From Pseudonocardiales bacterium (GTDB lineage: Bacteria; Actinomycetota; Actinomycetes; Mycobacteriales; Pseudonocardiaceae): a stretch of 34,458 nt of DNA. This document shows positions 1-9,068 of the stretch, piece by piece (positions within the stretch are counted from its first letter, which is position 1; each line of letters begins with the position of its first letter). The position numbers and the translations under genes were made by a program. Below the pieces are notes generated by a model. It did not search any database, was not told the DNA's origin, and worked only from the letters and a program-made list of their open reading frames with translations. The DNA lies in NCBI GenBank assembly GCA_003244245.1, contig QHBY01000340.1:1-34458 (forward strand). The letters are read 5' to 3'.

Positions 1-1
1 A

Positions 2-373
2 GCGCACGGCTCCCCAGCGCACGACATCCCCGTGCACGACATCCCCGCGCATGACCCCAGCGTCGACGACGCTGCCGCTGGTGAGGTCCGTGGCCGATCG
101 AGCGCAGAGGCCGTCGCTGATGGCAGCGCGGCGCGGGTAGGACTCCTCAATGACCCGGCGGGCCTGCGTGACCAGTGGCAACAGGTGCAGGGCACGTTCG
201 TCGACGACCCTCAGCGTGCGGTCCATGAGGCCAGCGTGCTCGTAGACCGGACGCTGGAAGAGATCCGCCAGAACGTCGCGCGCGGACAGACCGGCGACCC
301 GACATCGACCGAGGACCTGCGAGTGAGCTTCCAGCGCTACCGCGAGTTCTTCCACCGGCTGCTGTCGGCGTGA
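2..373 (+). CDS. Conserved actinobacterial protein of unknown function, 5' end outside window
   Basis: The reading frame is open to the left edge, so the true start probably lies upstream. A GTG at 32 is only one possible internal start. The visible part begins with a five-residue repeat (AHGSP, AHDIP, VHDIP, AHDPS; 15-bp units at 2-61). It ends in a helical region of about 75 residues containing a D-Q-W-Q-Q-V-Q motif and finishing STEDLRVSFQRYREFFHRLL. I recall similar C-terminal regions in many actinobacterial proteins of unknown function, but I cannot assign a role. The stop is followed after 60 bp by csbD on the same strand, so the two could be co-transcribed. Confidence 0.65.
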   Translation, partial: AHGSPAHDIPVHDIPAHDPSVDDAAAGEVRGRSSAEAVADGSAARVGLLNDPAGLRDQWQQVQGTFVDDPQRAVHEASVLVDRTLEEIRQNVARGQTGDPTSTEDLRVSFQRYREFFHRLLSA

Positions 374-433
374 TGAATCTCGGTGACGGCAACCCGCCGC
401 CCGGCCGAGAATGACTAGCGAAGGAGAACAACG

Positions 434-604
434 ATGGGTCTTGCCGATAAAGCCCAGAACAAAACTGAAGAGCTCAAAGGTGAGGGCAAAGAGGCCGCCG
501 GTAGGGCGACCGGCGATGATGAGCTCAAGGCCGAGGGCAAGACTGATCAGGCGAAGGGCAACCTGAAGCAGGCTGGCGAGAAGGTCAAGGACACCTTCAA
601 GTAA
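434..604 (+). CDS. CsbD family stress-response protein
   Basis: This small hydrophilic protein of 56 residues is rich in K, E, G and A and has no cysteine. It starts MGLADKAQNKTEELKGEGKE and repeats the pattern 'K..Q.KG..K', which is typical of the CsbD family (general-stress proteins, SigB-controlled in Bacillus; biochemical role unknown). The ATG at 434 is preceded by AAGGAG at 421-426, 7 nt away. The whole protein is one CsbD domain of normal family length. A strong hairpin terminator at 634-681 follows, so the transcript ends here. Confidence 0.9.
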   Translation: MGLADKAQNKTEELKGEGKEAAGRATGDDELKAEGKTDQAKGNLKQAGEKVKDTFK

Positions 605-633
605 CGACGACGCCGAGCGGTCCTGCAAGACAC

Positions 634-681
634 AGCGAGTGTGGCCCCTGACTGGTTCCGCAGTCCGGGGCCACACTCGCT
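634..681 (+). terminator. Strong stem-loop terminator after csbD
   Basis: Bases 634-648 and 667-681 form a perfect 15-bp stem (AGCGAGTGTGGCCCC). The loop contains a smaller GACT/AGTC stem at 650-653 and 662-665. It begins 30 nt after the csbD stop. There is no long T-run, as is usual for actinobacterial terminators. Confidence 0.85.
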
Positions 682-918
682 CACGTTCGGTGATGCTCGG
701 TCTGGACCCGCTGGCGATGGTCGCAGTGAGTGAGCGGTGTCCTCGGGATGCCCAGACCTACGAGGAGCGCCGACGCTCGGTCGAGGCACCGATTTGGCAG
801 GTTCATCCCATTACCGGCGCTTTACCTCTACAGCACCGTTCGAGTACCTGGCGCGTGACCTGTCACGATACTCCGGAAGATCCCGACTGTGAGGTCGACG
901 AGCTTGGGGAGGCCCGCG
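682..918 (+). promoter_or_regulatory. Non-coding region with bldC promoter; short dyad at 854-867
   Basis: This region carries no convincing gene. A 6-bp dyad with a 2-bp centre, CGTGAC-CT-GTCACG (854-867), lies about 50 bp before the bldC start and could be an operator. The ribosome-binding site GGGGAGG is at 906-912. I could not fix -35 or -10 boxes. Confidence 0.4.
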
Positions 919-1146
919 ATGTCCCAGCCACAGCCCACCGAACGCCTGCTCACCCCGGGGGAGGTAGCTGCATTGTTCCGGGTAGATCCCAAGACGGTCA
1001 CCCGGTGGGCCTCCGCTGGTCGGATCGGCTCAATCAGAACTCCGGGCGGCCACCGGCGGTTCCGGGAAACCGAGGTGCGCGCACTGCTCGCCTCCCTCAC
1101 CACCCCGGCGCCGATGGATCGTCCCTCCAGACGGGCCGCCGGATGA
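919..1146 (+). CDS. bldC: BldC-type MerR-like DNA-binding regulator
   Basis: The protein has 75 residues and is almost entirely one winged-helix domain. It runs LLTPGEVAALFRVDPKTVTRW (helix-turn-helix) followed by SIRTPGGHRRFRETEVRALL (wing and last helix). This closely matches Streptomyces BldC, a small MerR-like protein that binds direct repeats head to tail and delays development. The ATG at 919 is chosen because GGGGAGG lies 6 nt upstream; an in-frame GTG at 889 would add ten residues unlike the family. There is no effector domain, as expected for BldC. The next small membrane-protein gene follows closely on the same strand. Confidence 0.9.
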   Translation: MSQPQPTERLLTPGEVAALFRVDPKTVTRWASAGRIGSIRTPGGHRRFRETEVRALLASLTTPAPMDRPSRRAAG

Positions 1147-1219
1147 CATCCGGGTGACAGGTTCGCCGACTTCCCGCGACGCTACTACGCTGGGTGGCGA
1201 CGTGGAGGAGGTGGCCGCC

Positions 1220-1387
1220 GTGCTGTACCTGATGGCGGCGATCGGGGTGGCTGGGATCGCCGGGCTGCTGTGGAAGGCCTTGGGCCCGCCGCGCCCGGCC
1301 GCACGCTCAGTGCTTGCACCAGATGACGATCCGGAGTTCCTCCGAGGCTTGAATCGTAAGCGCCAGCAGCCCGGAGATGAAGGCTGA
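1220..1387 (+). CDS. Small single-pass membrane protein
   Basis: The GTG at 1220 is preceded by GGAGGAGG (1204-1211) with 8 nt spacing, giving a 55-residue protein. In-frame upstream starts (from 1154) lack a comparable ribosome-binding site. The protein has one hydrophobic helix (about residues 2-19, LYLMAAIGVAGIAGLLW) and a cytoplasm-like tail containing PDDDPEFLRGL. I recall similar short proteins in actinobacteria next to the cytochrome c maturation cluster, but no function is known to me. The gene converges with the MinD-like gene, whose stop lies 9 bp beyond. Confidence 0.65.
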   Translation: MLYLMAAIGVAGIAGLLWKALGPPRPAARSVLAPDDDPEFLRGLNRKRQQPGDEG

Positions 1388-1396
1388 CCCCGCTCG

Positions 1397-2407
1397 CTAC
1401 CGGCTGGCCCAGGTCACCGCATGCGGGAAGTCGTCGGCGACTGTCGCCGCCAGCTCCAGCGCGGCGAGCCGGGCGCCGTGCCCGAGGCGGTCGAGGTCGA
1501 TCTCACCGCCCTCTTCGAGATGCTCATCGAAGGGCATCCAGCAGACCGATCGGCAGCGGGCAGCGAAGTGCGTGGCGACCCGCTCCAGGTCAACCTTGCC
1601 CGCGGTCGGCCGCACCGAGTTGATCACGGCGACTGATCGGCTGACCAGCTCGCGGTATCCATGCGCATCCAGCCAGTCCAGGGTGGCCGACGCCGAACGT
1701 GCGCCATCGATCGAGCTGGAGGAGACGATGACCAGGGAGTGCGCCAGATCCAGCACGCCCTTCATCGCGGAGTGCATCAGCCCGGTCCCGCAGTCGGTGA
1801 GCACGATGTTGTAGAAGCGCTCGAGCACGTTGACCGTGCGCCGGTAGTCAGCCTCGCTGTACGCCTCGGATACCGCAGGATCCTGCTCACTGGCGAGGAT
1901 CTCGAGGCGGCTGGAGCTCTGCGAGGTGTAGGCCCGGATGTCGGAGTAGCGGTGGATCCGGTCGGCGTCACGGAGCAGGTGCCGCACCGTGGCGCTGGTC
2001 TCCAGCGGGATCTTCTGGGCCAGCGTGCCCCGGTCGGGATTGGCGTCCACCCCGACCACCCGGTCACCGCGCAGCGACGCGAGCGTCGAGCCCAGCGTGG
2101 CGGTGATCGTGGTTTTTCCGACGCCGCCCTTCAGGCTCAGCATCGCGATCTTGTAGCAACCGTTGAGCGGTTGGTTGATCCGGGCGGTCAGTTCCGCACG
2201 CTTCAGTTCAGCGGCGCTCTCCCCGAGATTGACCGAGCCCCCAGAGGCGACGAACAGCGCCCGGCGCCAACCAGAGCGCGGGGCTTTGCGAGTCTGCCGG
2301 AGTAACTGCTCGCTGGACAGGTCGTGCGACGAGTCCACCGGCTGGTCGCGAACCTGATTCGGGCGGGACGGGCCACTGCTCGCGGGCTCGTCGGGTCGTC
2401 CGATCAC
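1397..2407 (-). CDS. MinD/ParA-like P-loop ATPase (Rv0530-like)
   Basis: This 336-residue protein has a disordered N-terminus (about 1-45) and a GWRRAL region. It is followed by a deviant Walker A SLKGGVGKTT (residues 91-100) and a VGVDANPDRGTLA switch, as in MinD/ParA ATPases that dimerise on ATP. The N-terminal arrangement resembles the MinD-like ATPases linked to type VII secretion and Rv0530 of M. tuberculosis. Its place beside ccsB matches Rv0530 exactly. The GTG start at 2407 has GGAGG (2417-2421, minus strand) 9 nt upstream. A gap of 57 bp separates it from ccsB, so it probably ends that operon. The partner it positions or regulates is unknown. Confidence 0.85.
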   Translation of the reverse strand: MIGRPDEPASSGPSRPNQVRDQPVDSSHDLSSEQLLRQTRKAPRSGWRRALFVASGGSVNLGESAAELKRAELTARINQPLNGCYKIAMLSLKGGVGKTTITATLGSTLASLRGDRVVGVDANPDRGTLAQKIPLETSATVRHLLRDADRIHRYSDIRAYTSQSSSRLEILASEQDPAVSEAYSEADYRRTVNVLERFYNIVLTDCGTGLMHSAMKGVLDLAHSLVIVSSSSIDGARSASATLDWLDAHGYRELVSRSVAVINSVRPTAGKVDLERVATHFAARCRSVCWMPFDEHLEEGGEIDLDRLGHGARLAALELAATVADDFPHAVTWASR

Positions 2408-2464
2408 ACCTAGTTGCCTCCGATGAGGGACAGTGTCGCTACCAGGTCTACAGGGCTACTGGGT

Positions 2465-3415
2465 CTACAGCCCGGCGTAGGAGTGCAAGCCGGCAACGAC
2501 GATGTTGACGAAGAACAAGTTGAACAGCATTACCGCGAAGCCGACAACGTTGATCCACGCCGCCGGCGAACCACGCCATCCGGCCGTCGCCCTGGCGTGC
2601 AGGTAGCCCGCATACACCACCCAGGCGACCAAAGCGCACGTTTCCTTAGGATCCCAACCCCAATAGTGGCCCCACGCGGCCTCGGCCCAGATTGCGCCGG
2701 CGATGATCGCAAAAGTCCAGATCGGGAAGGCGACTACCGCGGTGCGGTAAGCCACCCGGTCCAGGGTGGTGGTATCGGGCAGCCGGGCGGCGATCCACGA
2801 GCCGGCCGGTGCGCCGACCAAGTAGAGCGCGCTGGCCACTCCGGAGACCAGCAGGATGCCCGTGGCTGCGATGGCCGCGGAGACATGGATGGTGATCCAG
2901 TACGAGTTCAGCGACGGGATCAGCGGCGCGGCCTGCGCGTAGAGGACCGTGCCGCCCAAGAACATCAGCACCACAACGGGCAGCAGCACGAACCCACCCA
3001 GCCGCCGCAACAACGTTGCGGCATTATGCTGGCGGTACAACGCAACCAGCCAGCAGGTCACCGCAACGCAGCAGATCGCCGAGGTGAACTCGTACATGTT
3101 GGCCCAGGGCACGCGGCCGATCGCGGCCCCGCGCAGTGCCAACGAGCTGGCGTGCACCAGCACCGCGAGCCCGGTCAGCGCCACCGCGGACCGACCGATC
3201 CGCTCGGGCTTTCCTCGAAGTGGCTCGTCTTGCGGAGGGGCTAGGGTCGCGATGCCCCCGCTACCCTCGCCTGCCCCCCGCCCCGCCGCGGTGGCTACCG
3301 GGATTCGACTCGCTGAGTACTCGACGGCGTGCAGGACCATCGCGAGTAGATAGAGAACCAGCGCCGTGCCATACGCGACGTCACTGTAGTACTCCACCAC
3401 CGGGTTGATCGGCAC
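2465..3415 (-). CDS. ccsB: Cytochrome c biogenesis protein CcsB/CcsA (System II haem exporter subunit)
   Basis: This multi-pass membrane protein of 316 residues carries the tryptophan-rich haem-handling motif WGHYWGWDPKE at about residues 248-258. Conserved histidines occur at about 88, 177 and 311, as in the CcsA/CcmC family. With ResB it moves haem across the membrane and ligates it to apocytochrome c CXXCH motifs. The GTG at 3415 is chosen because the protein then begins MPINPVVEYYSDVAY like relatives, with GGGAG just upstream. A longer frame reaching 3559 would overlap resB heavily. resB ends only 4 bp before this start. Residues about 40-75 form a polar loop. The gene is orthologous by order to Rv0529. 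Confidence 0.92.
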   Translation of the reverse strand: MPINPVVEYYSDVAYGTALVLYLLAMVLHAVEYSASRIPVATAAGRGAGEGSGGIATLAPPQDEPLRGKPERIGRSAVALTGLAVLVHASSLALRGAAIGRVPWANMYEFTSAICCVAVTCWLVALYRQHNAATLLRRLGGFVLLPVVVLMFLGGTVLYAQAAPLIPSLNSYWITIHVSAAIAATGILLVSGVASALYLVGAPAGSWIAARLPDTTTLDRVAYRTAVVAFPIWTFAIIAGAIWAEAAWGHYWGWDPKETCALVAWVVYAGYLHARATAGWRGSPAAWINVVGFAVMLFNLFFVNIVVAGLHSYAGL

Positions 3416-3419
3416 TCGC

Positions 3420-5024
3420 TCATCTCCCGTCCTTCGATATCGCAGCCTTGGATACCACGGTAGGCACCGGTGGCTGTGCCCGAGCGGGCGGCAGCAGGTC
3501 AGCGGCGATCCGCTCGAATTCCTCGCCGTAGCCGGCGGCCTCAGTGCGGGCCAACCCACCCAGCTCGACCACGGTACCGGCGAGTTCCGGCGGTGTGACG
3601 CGCACCCACAATCGACGGCGCTTGACTATCAGGGACGTTCCAAGGCCACCGAGGATGAGAAGCGCGAAGCCGAGCACCCAGAGCTGCGTCGGGTCGTAGG
3701 ACACCTGCAGCGACGCGAAGCGGCTGACCCCGTCGAAGTGCACCACCGTGCGGTCGGGCAGGGTGAGCTGCTGACCGGGCCGCAGGTTCTGCCGCGCCAC
3801 CTGCTTCAGGCGCCCCGAGTCCACCATGGACTGATCGATTGAGAAGATCGACTGGCCACGGCCGGAGTTGTTGCCCAGATCGCCTTTGAGCACGTCGATC
3901 GCGACAGCCGGATCAAGCATGTCGGGAAACGCCGAGGACAGCAGTGAACCTCGAAATGCAGCGGTCGGTGCGAACAGCCCGGTGATCGCAAGCTGGCCGG
4001 TACGCCGTGCCGCGTCGTCAGTGATCCCGGGTGGATCGAATTTGGTGGTGCCCTCCGACAGCATGGTGGCCAGCTCCACCGGCGGCCACTGCACCACGGC
4101 GCTGCGCTGCTGCCCGTCCGGGAAGGTGACGGTGAACTGGGGCGCGTAACCGTTGCCGAGCAGGTACACCCGGGTACCGCCGATCCGCAACGGGTCGTTG
4201 ACCTGCAAAAGGTAGGGATGCCACCTGCCGGAGGCGATGTCGTCGGGCCCCTGGTAGGTGATGGCGGCTCGGTAGTCCTGCGGCGCTCCAGTGGGCAGGT
4301 AAGTCGGTGTGAAATCGTTGACTTGCACGCAGAACGGGGTAAGCGCGGTGCCGTCGACCGTCCGGCCGGGGCGGAACGAGTCGTAGGCCAGCGAGCCGGA
4401 GTTGCAGAACTGTGAGCCGTTGGCGAGCACGATCACCTGCCCCTCGTAACCGACCAGCTTGCCGATCGCGAAGGAAACCAGCAGCCCGAGCAGGGCGAAG
4501 TGGAAGACGAGATTGCCCGCTTCGCGCAGGTAACCGCGCTCGGCAGACAGCGTCCGGACGCCGCCGGACTCCTCCCCCTCGGCGATGCGCCAACCACGCA
4601 GCCTTCGCCGTGCGGCTGCGATGACCTCAGCAGGGGTATTGGCGGACTCCCCGGCAGCGTGGTGCGGTAGCCGGGCGAGGTTGCGGGGGGTGGACACCGG
4701 CGCCCGGCCCAGCTGCCGCGCGTAGTCGATGCCGCGCGGCACCACGCAGCCCACCAGTGAGACGAACAGCAGCAGGTAGATCGCGGCGAACCAGGGGCTG
4801 GCGAAGACTTCGAAGAAACCCAGCCGGTCCAGCACCGGCGCCAAGCTCGGGTGCTGCGCCCGATAGGTCCGCACCCGCTGAGCGTTGAGCGAGTACTGCG
4901 GCAGCAGAGCCCCCGGCAGCGCGGCCAGCGCCAGAAGAAACAGCAGCGCCAGCGCTGTGCGCATGCTCGTCAACCCGCGCCAGGTATTGCGAGCCAACGC
5001 CATCAGCTGGGTCAGTCGGGCCAT
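3420..5024 (-). CDS. resB: Cytochrome c biogenesis protein ResB
   Basis: ResB (534 residues) is the partner of CcsB in System II cytochrome c maturation. Transmembrane segments lie near the N-terminus (about 18-40 and 75-95), in the middle (about 165-185) and near the C-terminus (LWVLGFALLILGGLGTSLIV). A large extracytoplasmic region lies between the last two. The ATG at 5024 overlaps the ccdA stop by one base (TGATG), a translational coupling arrangement. The frame extends further upstream only by chance overlap with ccdA. It matches Rv0528 in position and length. Confidence 0.92.
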   Translation of the reverse strand: MARLTQLMALARNTWRGLTSMRTALALLFLLALAALPGALLPQYSLNAQRVRTYRAQHPSLAPVLDRLGFFEVFASPWFAAIYLLLFVSLVGCVVPRGIDYARQLGRAPVSTPRNLARLPHHAAGESANTPAEVIAAARRRLRGWRIAEGEESGGVRTLSAERGYLREAGNLVFHFALLGLLVSFAIGKLVGYEGQVIVLANGSQFCNSGSLAYDSFRPGRTVDGTALTPFCVQVNDFTPTYLPTGAPQDYRAAITYQGPDDIASGRWHPYLLQVNDPLRIGGTRVYLLGNGYAPQFTVTFPDGQQRSAVVQWPPVELATMLSEGTTKFDPPGITDDAARRTGQLAITGLFAPTAAFRGSLLSSAFPDMLDPAVAIDVLKGDLGNNSGRGQSIFSIDQSMVDSGRLKQVARQNLRPGQQLTLPDRTVVHFDGVSRFASLQVSYDPTQLWVLGFALLILGGLGTSLIVKRRRLWVRVTPPELAGTVVELGGLARTEAAGYGEEFERIAADLLPPARAQPPVPTVVSKAAISKDGR

Positions 5025-5827
5025 CAGATCGGCGTCTCGAAACCCCGGACCGGCCCTTGGAGCACGGCAATGAGCTCCGCCCACACCCCGGTGACCAGCG
5101 CCAGCCCGACCGCGATGAGCAGCGCCCCACCGGCCAGCTGGACCCCGCGGACGTGCTCGCGCAGCCAGGACATCGCCCGGACCGCCCGCCGGGCACCGAA
5201 AGCAAGCAGCAGGAAGGGAACCCCTAATCCCATGCAGTAGGCCACGACCAGCAGCACTCCGCGAGCCAGGCCGCCGCCGGGGGTGCCGACGGCCAGCGCG
5301 ATCACCCCGGCCAGGGTGGGCCCCAGGCACGGCGTCCAGCCAAGACCGAATACCGCGCCCAGCAGCGGGGCGCCGAGCATGTGCCGGGGCCCCAGCCCTG
5401 GTCGCGGGTGCACGCGCAGGTCGCGCTGCAGCCTGGGGACCATCCCGACGAACACCAGTCCCATCGCGATGGTGATCACACCACCGACGCGCTGCAGGAC
5501 AGCCTCATTGAGGGTCAGCCGGTCGGCGATGCCGAGCACCGTCACCACGCTGGCGGTGAACACCACCGAGAATCCGAGCACGAACAGCGCGACCGCGCCC
5601 AGCACCCGCCCCCGGCTGTGGTCGGCGCCCTCAGCGCCGACCAACCCCGTCAGGTACGCGAGGTATCCGGGCACCAGCGGTACCACGCACGGCGAGGCAA
5701 AACTCACCGCCCCGGCCAACACCGCCAACACCGCCGCCAGCAGCAGCGGCCCGGAGATGGCGAGTTCGGTGAGCCCCACATCGCTCAGCGTAGGTCGAGG
5801 CAGCTCTTCAAGTACCACCAACCCCAT
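5024..5827 (-). CDS. ccdA: CcdA-type thiol:disulfide transporter
   Basis: This 267-residue protein with about six transmembrane helices passes electrons from cytoplasmic thioredoxin to extracytoplasmic thiol proteins. The two redox cysteines are visible in [19 protein letters not shown] (Cys47) and [14 protein letters not shown] (Cys167), the standard CcdA/DsbD-beta positions. It would keep the TlpA-like lipoprotein and apocytochrome c cysteines reduced. The ATG at 5827 gives a normal-length protein with a short polar N-terminus. It lies 79 bp downstream of tlpA and is translationally coupled to resB. Confidence 0.92.
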   Translation of the reverse strand: MGLVVLEELPRPTLSDVGLTELAISGPLLLAAVLAVLAGAVSFASPCVVPLVPGYLAYLTGLVGAEGADHSRGRVLGAVALFVLGFSVVFTASVVTVLGIADRLTLNEAVLQRVGGVITIAMGLVFVGMVPRLQRDLRVHPRPGLGPRHMLGAPLLGAVFGLGWTPCLGPTLAGVIALAVGTPGGGLARGVLLVVAYCMGLGVPFLLLAFGARRAVRAMSWLREHVRGVQLAGGALLIAVGLALVTGVWAELIAVLQGPVRGFETPI

Positions 5828-5906
5828 GCGCGGGCGCTCTCAATGGCTACCAACCCCCGCCAGGACACGACGGCGCTGCTCGCCAGACGGACGCCAGGAG
5901 AGGAGC

Positions 5907-6491
5907 TCAGGCCTCCCCCGCGATGCGCTGCACCACCGGTTGCAGATCCTGCACGTGGATGGCGTGCAGGAACACCGCGGCGACCCGGTGGTGGCGGTCG
6001 AGCACGATGGTCAGCGGCACCACTGAACGGGGGACACCGTTGAGCGCGAGCAACGTCCGACCGGGCGGGTCGAAGATCGACGGGTAGGTGAGGCCGAAGT
6101 CGCGGGAGAAGTCCGCGCCGGCCTGCCGGCTGTCCCGGACGTCGATCCCGATGAATTGCACATGCTGAGTCGATGTGGCACGAGCCACCCGCACCAGGTC
6201 ACCGGCTTCGAACCGGCACGGCCCGCACCACGAGCCCCAGATGTTGAGGACCATCGCCTGGCCGGGGTAGCGCGCCAGCGACACCGTCGTCCCAGGTTCG
6301 GTCAGGCTGTCCCCGGACAGGTCGCTGACAGTGCCGCGGCTGGCCGGCGGATCGTAGAAGATGTCGGTCTTCCCGCCTGGGGTGACGAATTCGAAGGTGC
6401 CGCCGTGGGTTACCGCATCAGTGCCCGTGGCGCAACCAGCCACCAGGAAAGCCAGGAAAACCGACGCGAGCAGCAACAACGCCCGCCTCAT
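5907..6491 (-). CDS. TlpA/ResA-like thioredoxin lipoprotein
   Basis: The protein has 194 residues. The N-terminus [20 protein letters not shown] is a lipoprotein signal with lipobox LVAG-C (Cys20), which anchors it outside the membrane. The redox motif WCGPC is at residues 88-92, in a VLNIWGSWCGPC context typical of TlpA/ResA. A cis-proline candidate (VVPLTIVLD) follows. It most likely reduces apocytochrome c cysteines using electrons from CcdA. Its start overlaps the end of the phosphatase gene by 4 bp (ATGA). The equivalent in M. tuberculosis is Rv0526. Confidence 0.92.
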   Translation of the reverse strand: MRRALLLLASVFLAFLVAGCATGTDAVTHGGTFEFVTPGGKTDIFYDPPASRGTVSDLSGDSLTEPGTTVSLARYPGQAMVLNIWGSWCGPCRFEAGDLVRVARATSTQHVQFIGIDVRDSRQAGADFSRDFGLTYPSIFDPPGRTLLALNGVPRSVVPLTIVLDRHHRVAAVFLHAIHVQDLQPVVQRIAGEA

Positions 6492-7117
6492 GCCCCGGTC
6501 ACCCTCGGGTCTGAGGAGCCGGCGGGCTGGCTGTAGAGCACTTCGAGCAACGCGTCACCGTCGAACACCAGGCTGGTCAATGACGCCAGCGCGCACTGCC
6601 TGCGCCGCGGGTCATGCCAGAGCCGCTGCCCAGCCAGATGCCGGCGCAACGTGTAGATCGGCAGCTGATGCGACACGCACACCGCTTCGTGCCCGGCGGC
6701 CCGGTCGCGGGCCCGGTGCGCCGCGGCGAGCATCCGGTTCGCGATCTGCTGGTACGGCTCTCCCCAGGACGGCCGGAACGGGTTACGCAGCTTGAGCCAC
6801 GACCGCGGGTCGCGCAGCGATCCGTCACCGACGGAGACCCGGGCGCCCTCGAACACGTTGGTCGCCTCGATCAACCCCTCGTCGGTGCCCAGCGCCAGCC
6901 CATGTCGGGCGGCGATCGACTCCGCGGTCTGCTGTGCCCGCAGCAACGGCGAGGCGACCACGTGCACCACGTCGCGATCGGCGAGATGCACGGCGACTTT
7001 CTCGGCTTGGCCGACGCCAACGTCGGACAGCCCGAAGCCGGGTAGCCGGCCGTAGAGGATCCCCTCCGGATTGTGCACCTCGCCGTGGCGCAGCAGGTGA
7101 ACCACAGTGCGGCTCAT
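6488..7117 (-). CDS. Histidine phosphatase family protein (phosphoglycerate-mutase-like, Rv0525-like)
   Basis: The 209-residue protein has the histidine-phosphatase signature [12 protein letters not shown] near the N-terminus (His11 is the phospho-acceptor). A second catalytic histidine is in [14 protein letters not shown]. The [17 protein letters not shown] segment is typical of small phosphatases rather than of glycolytic mutases. The substrate is not known. It sits between hemL and tlpA, with its start overlapping the hemL stop by 4 bp, exactly as Rv0525 does. Confidence 0.88.
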   Translation of the reverse strand: MSRTVVHLLRHGEVHNPEGILYGRLPGFGLSDVGVGQAEKVAVHLADRDVVHVVASPLLRAQQTAESIAARHGLALGTDEGLIEATNVFEGARVSVGDGSLRDPRSWLKLRNPFRPSWGEPYQQIANRMLAAAHRARDRAAGHEAVCVSHQLPIYTLRRHLAGQRLWHDPRRRQCALASLTSLVFDGDALLEVLYSQPAGSSDPRVTGA

Positions 7118-8424
7118 CCTGGTCGCCTGGCTGCAGCGGCGGCCCGGGCGGCATGTGGCAGCGCCGCGGCGATCACCCCGAAAGCCTCCTCGTTGAGTGC
7201 CGCGGAGACGAACCAGGACTCGAACGCGCTGGGCGGAGCGTAGACGCCGTGCTCGAGCAGCGCGTGGAAGAACGCCGGGAAGCGCCAGATCTGGGTGGCC
7301 TGCACCCCCGCGTAGTCCCGCACCGCCGCGCCGGACGTGCCGGTGAAGAACACGCTGAGCATCGAACCCGCCGTCTGCACCAGGTGCGGCACGCTCTCAG
7401 CGTCCAATGCCTGATCGAGCAGTCCGGCCAACCGGGTCGCCGCCAGATCCAGTCTGGCGTAAACGTCCCGGTCGGAGGCCCGCAGCGTGGCCAAGCCGGC
7501 GGCCACCGCGACCGGGTTTCCGGACAGCGTGCCCGCCTGGTAAACCGGGCCGGCCGGGGCAAGGTAGGACATCAACTCGGCGGAGCCGCCGAACGCCGCC
7601 GCCGGCAACCCGCCGGACATCACCTTGCCGAAGGTGTAGAGATCAGCCGGCACGTGCTCGAGCCCGAACCAGCCGGCGGCCGAGACCCGGAATCCGGTCA
7701 TCACTTCGTCCAGGATCAGCAGCGAACCGTGGGCGTGGCACAACTCGCGCAATGCGGCATTGAATCCGGGATCGGGCGGTACCGCTCCCATGTTCCCTGC
7801 TGCCGCCTCGGCGATGACGGCGGCGATCTCGTTGCCCCGTTCGGCGAACAGGGCACGGACAGCATCGAGGTCGTTGTAGGGCGCCACGATCGTGTCCGCG
7901 GCTTGCGCGCCGGTGACACCCGGGCTGCTGGGCAACCCGAAGGTGGCGACGCCGGAGCCGGCGGCGACGAGCAGCGCGTCAACGTGCCCGTGGTAATGCC
8001 CGGCGAACTTGACTACCGCGGCGCGCCCCGTGACGCCCCGGGCCAGCCGGATCGCGCTCATCGTCGCCTCGGTGCCGGAGTTGACCAGGCGGACCTGCTC
8101 AACCGGCTCGACCCGGCGCACGATCTCCTCAGCGAGCTCGATCTCTCCGGTGGTGGGAGCGCCGAAGGACAGTCCCCGGGGGACGGCTGCCTGTACCGCT
8201 TCCACCACCGCGGGGTGCGCGTGGCCCAGGATCATCGGCCCCCACGACGAGACCAGATCGACGTATCGATTGCCGTCGGCGTCCCACAGATAGGGTCCCG
8301 CTGCGCGCACCATGAAACGCGGCGTGCCGCCGACCGCACCGAACGCCCGCACCGGGGAGTTCACCCCGCCGGGGATCACAGCGCAGGCCCGCTCGAAGAG
8401 CCGGACCGACTCGGTAGCTGTCAC
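7114..8424 (-). CDS. hemL: Glutamate-1-semialdehyde 2,1-aminomutase
   Basis: HemL converts glutamate-1-semialdehyde to 5-aminolevulinate using pyridoxal/pyridoxamine phosphate, the second step after HemA. The 436-residue protein begins [24 protein letters not shown], as the family does. It contains [16 protein letters not shown] and [11 protein letters not shown], with the PLP lysine in [17 protein letters not shown] (Lys267). I place the start at GTG 8424 because family members reach the LFERA motif within about ten residues. No clear ribosome-binding site precedes it, and the frame stays open to 8535. It heads the leftward cluster with the phosphatase and tlpA. hemA lies about 7 kb away in the separate rex operon. 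Confidence 0.93.
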   Translation of the reverse strand: MTATESVRLFERACAVIPGGVNSPVRAFGAVGGTPRFMVRAAGPYLWDADGNRYVDLVSSWGPMILGHAHPAVVEAVQAAVPRGLSFGAPTTGEIELAEEIVRRVEPVEQVRLVNSGTEATMSAIRLARGVTGRAAVVKFAGHYHGHVDALLVAAGSGVATFGLPSSPGVTGAQAADTIVAPYNDLDAVRALFAERGNEIAAVIAEAAAGNMGAVPPDPGFNAALRELCHAHGSLLILDEVMTGFRVSAAGWFGLEHVPADLYTFGKVMSGGLPAAAFGGSAELMSYLAPAGPVYQAGTLSGNPVAVAAGLATLRASDRDVYARLDLAATRLAGLLDQALDAESVPHLVQTAGSMLSVFFTGTSGAAVRDYAGVQATQIWRFPAFFHALLEHGVYAPPSAFESWFVSAALNEEAFGVIAAALPHAARAAAAARRPG

Positions 8425-8550
8425 GTCCGATGGCAGGCAGGGGCGTGCCAGCAACCGCACGTGCCGAGCTGGCGTTTCCGAAGGGAAGCCTTCGCGCGCG
8501 CAGCGCGCTTCGCAACCCGGGACGACATGGCGCAATCGTATCCATCAGCT

Positions 8551-8799
8551 CTATTGCCGTCGCGACGCTGCCACCATGATCCGCCGTCCGGCGTCGAGCA
8601 ACAGGATTGCGGCCAGCGTTACCGCGCCGACGGCGGCCGCCCACCAACGTCCCTCGATACGGTTGAGCGCGACGCCACGGCGCACGGTGGTCGGGACGAT
8701 GCCGCGGTGCCAGCACCACCAGGCCAGCCCACCCAGCACCAGGGCAGCAATCACCTGACCGAGGGCGACCAGGGTTCGGACACGGTGGCGGGAGCGCAC
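8551..8799 (-). CDS. Small membrane protein with two predicted helices
   Basis: This 82-residue protein has hydrophobic helices at about 10-29 (LVALGQVIAALVLGGLAWWC) and 52-68 (AAAVGAVTLAAILLLDA). A basic/polar loop separates them, and the tail GRRIMVAASRRQ is positively charged. Its position 126 bp upstream of hemL on the same strand, plus a WHRG...NRIEGRWWAA loop, resembles unnamed proteins I recall near hemL in other actinobacteria. No function can be assigned. Confidence 0.6.
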   Translation of the reverse strand: MRSRHRVRTLVALGQVIAALVLGGLAWWCWHRGIVPTTVRRGVALNRIEGRWWAAAVGAVTLAAILLLDAGRRIMVAASRRQ

Positions 8800-8870
8800 C
8801 CGTCTACCCTGTCACGACCCAGCCGCCATCCCCGGTGCGGCTTGCCTGACCGGCACGATACTCGGCCGCG

Positions 8871-8918
8871 CTTGTCATGATCGCGCGCTTGTCATGATCG
8901 CGCGCTTGTCATGATCGC
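8871..8918 (+). repeat. Three 17-bp tandem repeats at the edge of the palindromic element
   Basis: The unit CTTGTCATGATCGCGCG occurs at 8871-8887 and 8888-8904, then as a partial copy at 8905-8918 that runs into the palindromic element. Each unit contains the outer tip of that element (CATGATCGC), so the array looks like tip duplication. Confidence 0.9.
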
Positions 8919-8977
8919 CGAAACTGAGGCGCAACCGTGCAGAAATGCACGGCCACCGCTCAGTTCCAGCGATCATG
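8910..8977. repeat. 68-bp palindromic element, left copy
   Basis: The arms CATGATCGCCGAAACTGAG (8910-8928) and its near-complement at 8959-8977 pair at 17 of 19 positions. A second, perfect 6-bp hairpin sits in the middle (CCGTGC 8935-8940, GCACGG 8947-8952). The same element recurs in direct orientation at 9955-10022 with 54 of 68 identical bases. The two copies bracket the nuclease gene. Confidence 0.92.
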
Positions 8978-9068
8978 GCGCGATCTCCACCAGCTATGGC
9001 CGATCCCAACCAGCCGTGGCCGGTCCGACCCGCGGGGACTGTCAGTGATCGCTGGCAACGTGGTCACC

